NCBI RefSeq assembly: GCF_048771995.1
Contig: NC_133026.1
Coordinates: forward strand, 119,307,501-119,371,500
Length of the DNA: 64,000 nt
Direction of reading: 5' to 3'
DNA from: Taeniopygia guttata
Lineage: Eukaryota > Chordata > Aves > Passeriformes > Estrildidae
Each line of letters starts with the position of its first letter. The stretch's first letter is position 1. Made by a program: the position numbers and the translations under genes. Positions 53,980 to 64,000 of the stretch are shown here, in pieces. A model generated the notes under the pieces. The model saw only the letters and a list, made by a program, of their open reading frames with translations, made no database searches and was not told where the DNA came from.

Positions 53980-53983
53980 GTTC

Positions 53984-56403
53984 TGCCACAAGAATATGGC
54001 ATATTTCTTAGCTTTTGTCTCTTAGTTACCCTCTTGCAGATTAAAAGTAATATAATTTGGTTATTTAGGTGGATTAGTAAACTTAAAGGTCAGAATCCAA
54101 ATCTCAGTCTCTCTACCAAATTGTTGAAATAATGGGATTTAACCTCAGACTGCATCTGTCCCTCATTTTGATTCAAAGTATGTTTGAAGGGGGTCTACTT
54201 TCCATTTCTATTTAGAAAGGAGTTGATTAAATTATTTTTTTCCATTTATGAGAGCCAAAATTATACTTTAGACTTCTGAATGAACAGAATGTCAACTCAC
54301 AAGTCTAAGGAAGTGTAATTAACAGACTGATTTGAAGGCAGCATTCTTAGCTCATATTCAGATTCATGTTACACAATGATGCATTTACAATGGTCTATTC
54401 TTCTTTTACATAACAATTAGGTCATAATTTCAAATAAGATTTTTATTTCTACAAAATTGCTGGCAATTAGTTTGTCATCTGGATAGTAAAACCATCTGTC
54501 CAGAATTATTCCCACCAGGAAACTGAGGGTTTAGAAATCCCATGTACTTCCACACTTTAGAAGGATACCACAAATATTCACCAGAAAGCCACTGTCTAAG
54601 AATTAAACCAAGTGCCTTGTGGAACAGACTTCTTTTGCCAGCATGTTTTCAAAATTACTAGAATGGTTTTAGAAACTTGACCAGAGACAACATAACCATT
54701 CAAAATCCTGCCAGCGACCTACAAAAGGTTTGAACATCAGTCTATATTTGGTACAGATGAAAGAGTAATTAGAAGGCTGTGGAAAATATTAGTATCCAAA
54801 CTGTAACTTCTTCTCCACATTTCAGGTGAGGTACTCTCCATCTCAGAAGAGAAGGAAATGCATTACATACTCTTATGGAAGTGTCAAATGTCTCAGATGT
54901 CAACGTTTGAAACTTTGGAATATCATGGAATATGGAGGAGGGCATTACATGGGTTAGGAAAAAGTTTAAATGGCAAGAATAAGGTCATAAAAGATCAGTC
55001 CTTCACAGACAAATGTGGGAGAAAATATGTTAAAAAAATAAGAAAAGAAAGGAAAAAAAGTGAAGCATGAGATCAGTATCTTCTCTCATCACCCAGTGTC
55101 CCAGCTCAGGACTTGGACTGCTCAGCAGGAAGGAGGATAAACACCAAACCACATTTCCAAGCAAAACATGATTCAAGAACTAAATAAAAGTCTCTAGTCA
55201 AAGCTCTGGCTTCAAGCTGCCATAGCACTCATCACGTTTGCCATGCGTTTATTCCTAGTGGAAAAAAAATGGAGCAAATATTGAACAAAAAGTCCAGTAA
55301 GCTTTAAGGGTGTACTACAGTTACAGATCTGCACAGTTGCCCATAACTTTAATTGAAACCAATGGGCAACCCAATGCCTAGAATTTTTAATAGACAGTTT
55401 CTCTTCAGGTTTTGATGGAAATGTAATCTTTGACTTCAAGGAATTTCAATTCTGCTTATCTGTAAGAAAGAAAATCACAAAAAAAAATAAGCACAGAAAT
55501 TGGATTTCTCAGCTGCCATTTAACACACACCTGTTACCTGTGTTAAGCAAGAACAGCCAAAAGTAACAAGGGGACCTTCACTCCCACGAGGTACTAACAT
55601 TGCCTCTGTTACCTTCTTGGCACACCCATCGCCTCTTTTGGTTCTTCTGCATGGAAATGCCCAAGGGCAATCAGCAGAATCTTCACACCTGCTGGTTCAC
55701 ACAGCTACTGGAGCAATGGAAAGAGGAATCAGGTGGCATAAGAGCAAGTATTTGAGAAATTCTGGACAAAAAGCTTAAAGAACCGTGGATTACAGCTGGA
55801 CTATAGAAATATCAAAAGGAATGCTAATATTCACAGAAGCTGAGCTTTCCCATCACATAACTGTTGTTTAAAAGGGATATTTCAACCTTCCTAATTTTAT
55901 TTTGCTGAGTTTTCCTTGTCTTCTAGAGAACTAAGTATATAGTTCTGGGTTGTGTTTTTGTTCCAACTCCCCTTAAAAACTTTCTGTCTTAAAACAAAAA
56001 GGCTCCAGGAAAGCTCTTATTAGGTATAAATCTGTATAGTTTAAATTGAATTTCAAACTCTCATTTTATAAGAAGGTATCAGGAGCCATCTGAGAGGATT
56101 TACCTGCTGTGTAGTGGAAATATTACTGGGCAGACCCCCTGTGACCCCAGATTAGTGACAAATACCAAATGGCATGTAAGTAGACCTCTAATATCTATGA
56201 TACAGATGCTCTACAGAATTTTAAGTGAGTCACCTATAAATAATGACTGCACAGATAGATTTAGGAGCTGGAACATGAATTTAATGCAAAGTTAATAATC
56301 CCTTCTGGAATTATAGCATTTCTTGAGGTAAAGGGGAATGTAATGGTTTTGTTTCTCTTCAGTTGCTTGTCTTGGTACTGAGAACTGCACTTGTTTACTC
56401 TGG
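53984..56403. other. Intergenic sequence between LTRs
   Basis: Mostly AT-rich unique sequence; no gene, RNA or repeat family recognised. Confidence 0.6.
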
Positions 56404-56408
56404 AGAGG

Positions 56409-57001
56409 TGTTTTGCTGGTTTTGGCTGGAATAGAGTTAATTTTCTTCACAGTAGCTTGTATGAGACTGTGCTTTGGATTTAGGCTGAAAACAGTGTTGG
56501 CAATTCAGGGATGGTTTATTTACTGCTAAGCAGTGCTTGCACAGAGTCAAGGCCTTTTCTGTGCCTCACTCCACCCCACTCCGCCAGTGAGCAGCTGGGG
56601 GTACTCAAGGAGTTGGGAAGGGACACCGCTGGGACAGCTGACCACAACTGACCAAAGGGATATTTCATACCATATGGGATCATGCTCAGCATATAAAGAT
56701 GGGGAATTAAGGAGGCAGAGGGGGGATATTTGGAGTGATGGTGTTTTCTCAAGTGACCATTATGTGCGATGGAGCCCTGCTTTCAGCTGGGATGGCTGGA
56801 CACCTGCCTGTCCATGAAATCATTAATTAATACCTTGTTCTTCTTTGCTTGTGTGCACAGCCTTGGCTTTAGATGTCAAACTGTTATCCCAACCAATGAG
56901 TTTCCTCACTTTCCCTCTTCCAATTCTCTCCTCCATTCAAATGTGAGGGGAATGAGTGAGTGGCTGTATGGGGCTTAGTGACCTGCTGGACTGAAACCAC
57001 A
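56409..57001 (+). mobile_element. Solo LTR, avian ERVL type, with 5-bp target-site duplication
   Basis: A 593-bp element starting tgttttgctggttttggctg and ending ctgaaaccaca, flanked by exact agagg copies (56404-56408 and 57002-57006). Five bases is the duplication expected of ERVL integrase. A TATA box (56692-56697) follows the recognisable ccaaagggatatttcatacc block. It differs in sequence from the ERVL LTR at 49.2-50.2 kb, so it is a separate subfamily. No internal retroviral sequence is attached. Confidence 0.93.
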
Positions 57002-57006
57002 AGAGG

Positions 57007-60000
57007 AAGGAAAACAGGTAATCAGTCCACCCAGTGGATTTTTCTGAGGAGAGCTAAGGGCATCACTGGATTTGGTGGTGTGAGCACATGCCTCAGAGAC
57101 AGGAGCCCTGATTTATGTGCCAGCTCCCAGGACTTTCTGTACTTTGCATTAAGCAGCTACAGAGAGGCAAAGTGTTTTTGCTCTGCAAACATCATCCTTG
57201 TGTGCTTCACTGAGAGCCTGCACACTTGCACTTCTCTTTTCTTCCGCTCACACGGAACTCCTCTGGCTCTCCGAGAACATTAACAGCATGCAGCCTCCTA
57301 CATAGCTCTGGAGAGAGTTGAAAACAGACTTGGACTAAAGTCACCTGTATCCTGTGCAAGTGGTCACTAATCACTAATCTTCTGCAGAGGGTGAACAGTG
57401 AGTGCTGCACAGGACACGGACAGCTCCTGCCATGTTCCTCAGCATGGGAAGCCTCCTGTCCCACACAGGAAAGGATTCCAGACGTCACTTAGGGAGCAAG
57501 AAGTGGTGCCCAAGCTCCTGGTAAGGGCAGGATTTTGTATACAGTTCTGGTGCCACTAGCTGGCTTCAACACCTCCTCACTGAGGCTTCCAGTTCTCTCC
57601 ATGGAGAACATGCATGATCAGTGGAAGCCCTGGATGTCCTGCAGGTGGCCCACCACAGTGGCACTTAGCTTCACTGAGCCTGAGTCCTAACAACTCCTGG
57701 GTTATTCTGTGGCAGAGCCAAGAAATTAATTTGCCTTCCCAAACATAATTTTCTCCATTCTGGACAACTCAGCATTCTTCCTCACTCCTTGCTTTGCATT
57801 ATTTTCTCCCAGATTTGTTAGCATACATTTTTCAAATCAATTTATGTTTTTTCTTTTTATTTCTAACTACTTTTCACCTTCTCTGCACTATACCATCTAT
57901 CACTAGAGTCTCAGCTATTAAATTAATGTGCTATCTAGATCTCACTTCACTTCCATGTCAAATCTGACATGACTTGGCAATGAATAAAATGAAGCAGACT
58001 GGAGCTTCCTTTGCAAATGATTTGACTCTCACTTTAGAAAACAATGCACCTGTGCATAAGAATGGAAACAGCACAGTGTCAAAGGACAGCCCTTCAGGAA
58101 GCAGCAGAGAGCAGTCCATGCAAAACATCTCTAAGTGAGGGTGAGAAAAAAAACCCAAGCCACAAATACCTCTTCCCGGTCAAAAAACTACCAGCGCTGG
58201 AGAAGTGATGGGAAGGGCAGATCACTATTAGCATACTTGTACCTACGTCTGACTTCCACGTCAGCTGGCAACATTATGTGGCTTCCATGAGAGCTGGCAT
58301 ATCTGTATTTAGCTTTAGATAAATCCAAATATTTTATTTTTCTTCTGCTGCTATTCTATTACCATTAACAGGAACAAACAGCCACTTAAAAACCAGAAAT
58401 GGCAGTATAGAATATTAGTAAAACACAACCAAAAAAATTTCCCTGGTGTATCAGAACTGGTGGAAGTTTATCTATACTCACACAAACTGAAATACTGACG
58501 GTTACAAAGATGGACGATTTGAGTAGTCAAATGTAAGAACTTTATTTATCTTTCATAGCTGTGCTGAAGAACAAGAGTAAGGGGTATATTGCAAACCATT
58601 TGCATAAAGTTGCTTAGGCAACAGGTTAAGTGATACAACATTTTAATTTTGCTGTCATAACAAAGCTCGACAACAAATATGTCTATATTTGTGTATCTAG
58701 CTATGTATCTATATGTATGTGTATGTATGCACATATATAGTACAGAGAAGTTCACCCAGTTAATAGACTGTGGAGGGAATTCAGGACATGTACTCCAGAG
58801 ATTTCCATCTTTGCTGTGTCCTTTCTGGCACATGAAGGTGCATGACAGCTGTATAGAGGTAACGGGGACAGGGCAAGAGCTTCAGGAGGAGCCAGAAGAG
58901 GGATGGCAACCAGCCCTGCCCCCACTTTGATTTACACCATCCTCCCCTGAGGTCCATATGGAGTTATGTGCTGCTGTCCACTGTGCTATGGCCAGCCTGC
59001 CATCCACACCATGAATTTGGTGGGATAGGGTAGCCAAGAGACTGTGGCACCTCTCACTGGTCCCTTGCCCTATCAAATTCTTGAGCACAATCCTGAGCAG
59101 CTGCTGGGCACCCATCTAGGAGTACTGGGTGCTCCAGTCAGTGACCCCTTCTGGTTACCTGCAGATCCTCTTTGCAGTTGCAGCCTTGTAACCCTCACAC
59201 CTCTTCTCTATGTTTTTTTCCAACCTGGGAGATGACTGTTTCCCATGGATTTTCCCATTTCCTTCTAGCCCTTTGCCTGCACAAGACAGCTGGACAGTTT
59301 TGGTAGAGCCAGTCCTTGGCTAAACAGAGAATGGCAAAAGTGGCAGCTGTGCAGCCTTACCATTGACAAAGAACAGGAAGACTGGGACAGGCCTGTGCCT
59401 CTCCCTTGGCATATGACACAAAGAAATGTGTCTCTTGATATTTATCCTCTACTCATGTTGCAGGGCAGAATTCAACACTGAGAGAAGCAGAAAACTGAAG
59501 GAAAAGGCGGGAAGAATTTCTAACAATATTTTATTGGCTTGCATTGCAAGCAGTTTTGAGACAAAGGTACCACTCAGTAAGCATGGATTCCAGTCATGAC
59601 AGACATAAATAATAATAATTACTATTTTTAATTTCACTTTCTTGGCACTACCTCAAAGTTACATGTGTGTTATTCTTAAAATAAAAACCATTACAGCTGA
59701 ACATTTTTATCAGTGAGCATCTAAGAAATGGCAACTTCAAGCAGTACTGACATATTTCAAAAAGTGGACCCCAATGAGCTGCCTACATGATCTCCTTCAC
59801 CCTATAGGACTCCTTGCTTTCTTACAATATTTTGATTTAAGAAGGGTTTTCACATGATGCTCCTTAAATTTTTTTTTTCTGAGAATTTAGGTGCTCAGAA
59901 AGAAAGACACTGACTTCAGGGGGCATTTAAATGTTTACTTCATCAGACTAATTTCCAGCATCATTGGTCTCTAAGCATGCACCTTCCATAGTGGTGCCAA

Positions 60001-60659
60001 GTATGTAGAAGCAGATCCTTGGTTTTGCTTCCATTTGTTAGGTCTCACTAGACCAGAAAGTGAGAGTAAGGAATAACCTGCTGGCAGCCAAGGCTCTCAC
60101 TGATGGGCAGAGAAGCAAAGAGGGATCTTCACCAGACCATGTGTGTACAGCAAAACTATAAAACTGCTATAAAATGGTGGTCACTGGCACTCTTCCTAAT
60201 TTAAAGGGCAGCACTGCTCTGTGCTTGGTAAAGTTAAATGCCAGTTCTGAATTCCCAGATGTTCAGGCCTGTTAAACCTCAGAGGATGGGACTTGTAGCC
60301 CTGAGTGAGATGTCTGAATGGCAGACTCATCCATTCAGCATGTGGATTGCGTTGGATAATAGAGGCACCATGAAGTTCAGGCATTTGCTGCGAGTCACTT
60401 AGAGACATTTCCAGGACACCAAGGCCTTATTCTGCACTGACTTTCTCTAGCTGCTGCTGATAGGCAAAACAACTGCTGCTCATCTAACTGAGCCTTCTGT
60501 AAACTAGTTGCAAGTATTCTTTAACCTATTTAAAATCTCACCTGGGCACCAGAAGGTGAACAACTTCTGTGTCTTGGGACAGCAAAGAGATGAGAGATGT
60601 CTCCTCATTCCCAACCCAGAGGGCAGAAATATCACAGACTCGCATACAAGACAATTGTT
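57007..60659. other. Intergenic sequence immediately 3' of EYA1
   Basis: No exon or mobile element was recognised. A degenerate TATG/TATC-rich stretch lies at about 58680-58740. GC-richer unassigned sequence occurs at about 57.2-57.7 kb and 58.9-59.25 kb. Confidence 0.6.
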
Positions 60660-60679
60660 TAATACGTTCACAAATCAAT

Positions 60680-60685
60680 TTTATT
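60680..60685 (-). terminator. EYA1: Distal poly(A) signal AATAAA of EYA1
   Basis: The minus strand reads AATAAA here, with a likely cleavage site 15-25 nt further on (about 60655-60665). The minus strand then becomes GU-rich (60625-60655), as expected of a downstream cleavage-stimulating element. The hexamer and the GU-rich tract are seen directly; their use is inferred. Confidence 0.65.
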
Positions 60686-61387
60686 AATTTAAAACAAAAT
60701 TAATGAAGAAAAATTCTGTACACAATTGTGGACACAACACACTTTTTGTACAATAAGGCCCAGATAAATTTTGTTATGTTTTTCAGTCCACGAGTGACTA
60801 AAAATTGAAAAGAGCCAAAGAAAAAAAAAGACAACCAATCCCCCCACATCACTGTCTATTTCTCTTGAGGAAAGAAAAGGCTAATGATAGTCTCAATTCT
60901 AAAAATTATCCACAATGTGCTTTATGCACGTATGTGAGTATTGCACGAGTTGCAGCACTCACACTGGGTAAAGTAAAGCACACGTGCAAGTCTTGGTAAG
61001 ATAAAAACCTCTCTGTTGGTACTAAGGCAATCCACAAATATTTTATTCTAGCAGCAATGTGATTCCTCCAATAGAGAAGAGTATTGATTTGTACCTACAT
61101 TGGTGCTCTGTAGCTTTGCAGGTAGCTGTTTCATGGCTGGTGGTTTTCTTATAAAAATGAAAAAAGAAAATTAACCAACAAAGGTGAGGTTTCTATTTAA
61201 CTGGGCCAAGGGAATTGGTACAATTCAAGCCAAAAAGTCAGACTAACAGTTTATTTAACCAAGTAGCTCAAAGCCTTCAAGATCAAGAAAGTCACAAGTC
61301 ACAGACAGACATGGTCTAGGTTTGTCCTTTAAGTTAGTACAGACAAAAGCAAATTTTAACTCCTTGGTGATAATAATTTCAGCATTT

Positions 61388-61403
61388 CCATTGCCGGCAA
61401 TGG
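61388..61403. repeat. Perfect 16-bp palindrome in the EYA1 3' UTR
   Basis: ccattgccggcaatgg equals its own reverse complement and has a CpG at its centre, in an otherwise AT-rich UTR. It could form a short stem or be a dimeric protein site in DNA. No function is recognised. Confidence 0.8.
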
Positions 61404-61906
61404 ATGTTATATCTTAGGAAAATCTGACTCCTGGTGGAAGAGGATTAAAAAACTTAAATGTATATGAGCATTCTTGCTTAATTTCTCCAAAATATTCTCA
61501 TTTCTAATTTCTAAAAATATTAGTGATGATAGATTCCTTTATTTTTGGATGAGACAAAGGCTATTCAGTACCAAGGTTCCAGTTTAAGTTACATCTTAAA
61601 ATATATTTGTGTTCTTTCTCTATTTCTTCATGGAATGACTCTCCTAATTAATCTTTTAATACTCTAAAAAAGAGTTAATATGTTAACTTTAAAAGAGGAA
61701 ACAAAAATACAATAAAGACCTCCTCTTCACTTGGGTTTTATCTGTATTTGCTTCAACCAGGGGGACACACAAAATCAATCTTTTCATAATCAGAGTGGGC
61801 GAGAGAAGAAAATGGCAGAGAAACAGCTGAGAACAAAACCCAATTCCTATTGACACTTGACATCCATGCTTTTGGTCTTGACAAATTTATCTAAAAAAAA
61901 ATCCAT

Positions 61907-61914
61907 TATCTACA
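61907..61914 (-). promoter_or_regulatory. Pumilio-type 3' UTR motif (UGUAGAUA)
   Basis: The minus-strand transcript reads UGUAGAUA, which fits the UGUANAUA consensus bound by PUM1/PUM2. One match in a 2.1-kb AT-rich UTR can occur by chance, so binding is only a possibility. Confidence 0.3.
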
Positions 61915-62458
61915 TATTTATATCCAACACATTGATAAGGCACTGCACAAATTTGTGCACATGTGGCCTCAATCTTCACCAACAAGGCATTACTATCTTT
62001 CAATAGCATTTACCTTAACAATATGTAAAAGAATCATTCATTATTACAAATTTACACAAAAAATTCTTCCTGTACATGATTGTCTCAGTGATGTACCTAT
62101 TAGTTTAAATTAGACATATTTTAAACTACTCTGTAATGTGCTAAAATCAAAAGTAGTTGCTGTACCATAAGGCAAAGGCTTATAATAGCCTTTAATCCTA
62201 TTATACATATCCTCAGTTATATGATGCCAAAATACAGTCTGTTCATAAATAAGTAAAGATGTACAGAGTACCCTGGGTATGAGAAACCAAAACGTAAACC
62301 TTCTTTATAAGAAAATTACTCCACTGGTATTTTGTAAAATCTCAGTCTTCATTGTGCAATCAAGTTTGCTGTGTTAAAGAAATTGTGTGTATCACATTGA
62401 AGAGGCTAAAAACTACAAAGCATTTGCAGGTCCTTTTTCTTTTCTTCACAGGTATGAA

Positions 62459-62534
62459 CCTCTTATTTCCTTTTCTTTTCTTCTTCTTTTTGTTTTTCTT
62501 CCCATTTTATTTTTTTCTTCTCTATTTCTTTTTG
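62459..62534 (-). repeat. Purine-rich tract in the proximal EYA1 3' UTR
   Basis: On the transcript strand this stretch is almost entirely A and G in AAG/AAAG-like units; on the plus strand it is a pyrimidine tract. It lies about 260 nt after the stop codon and contains an internal AATAAA. It may be simple low-complexity sequence. Confidence 0.7.
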
Positions 62535-62794
62535 GTAGCAAGTATGGTAAAGATGAGTTGTTCAAACACTCGCATGGCTTGTTTTCGTTGGACTCGCAGC
62601 ACTGGAGCCAACAGCTGTTCTGAAGAAAAGGACGTGCTCCTCCGTTCTCTGAAAGGGCAAGGGGTAAGACCGATTGCAGCTGTACGTCAACATGTTGAAA
62701 TCACAAAGTTCTGTAGTCCAATGCTGACACAAGACACAGGCATCTCATCCACGGGCAGAAGGAGGCTCTGAGGTTTGAAAGTGCTGCTAAGCTG

Positions 62795-64000
<1,206 letters not shown>

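Larger units (their letters stand above)
60660..62794 (-). other. EYA1: EYA1 3' untranslated region
   Basis: This sequence runs from the EYA1 stop codon to the last strong poly(A) signal on the minus strand. It is AT-rich and broken by stops in all minus-strand frames. Upstream AATAAA hexamers (plus-strand TTTATT) occur near 62506, 61538, 61250 and 61042, so shorter 3' UTR isoforms are possible. The region also holds a purine-rich tract, one Pumilio-type motif and a 16-bp palindrome, listed separately. The distal end is inferred from the hexamer and the GU-rich sequence beyond it; transcript data would be needed to fix it. Confidence 0.75.

Noticed and set aside
62352..62771. 139-codon plus-strand reading frame with a hydrophobic run
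   Set aside because: It is antisense to the EYA1 3' UTR; the hydrophobic run is only the pyrimidine tract read in one frame.

Overview
The window looks like bird nuclear DNA. It is AT-rich and gene-poor, and its repeats are the avian set: CR1 LINE fragments plus several solo long terminal repeats (LTRs) of endogenous-retrovirus families known from birds, probably a songbird or another neoavian. I found no prokaryotic, organellar or intact viral gene set. None of the open reading frames of about 60-200 codons in the desert looks like a real gene.

One gene is identifiable. On the minus strand at the right edge is the terminal exon of EYA1 (Eyes absent homolog 1): a splice acceptor, 26 codons giving the conserved EYA1 C-terminus, a stop codon, a 3' UTR of about 2.1 kb and a poly(A) signal near 60,680. 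Sequence from 62,876 to the window end is the last intron; the earlier exons lie beyond the window. Positions 1 to about 60,660 are therefore the intergenic desert downstream (3') of EYA1.

Layout: 1-21.7 kb is intergenic, with a near-perfect 36-bp inverted repeat (782-859), minisatellites and perhaps one old CR1 scrap. 21.7-24.2 kb is a decayed plus-strand CR1 with a second CR1 nested inside it. 24.2-48.7 kb is intergenic with one minus-strand CR1 3' end. 48.7-57.0 kb holds four solo LTRs of at least three types, with recognisable target-site duplications. 57.0-60.66 kb is intergenic, 60.66-62.88 kb is the EYA1 terminal exon and 62.88-64.0 kb is EYA1 intron.

The desert may hold long-range EYA1 enhancers, but motif clusters alone cannot show this; the two candidates listed are inference. 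I did not find a previously undescribed biological system. The most unusual item is the fold-back at 782-859.
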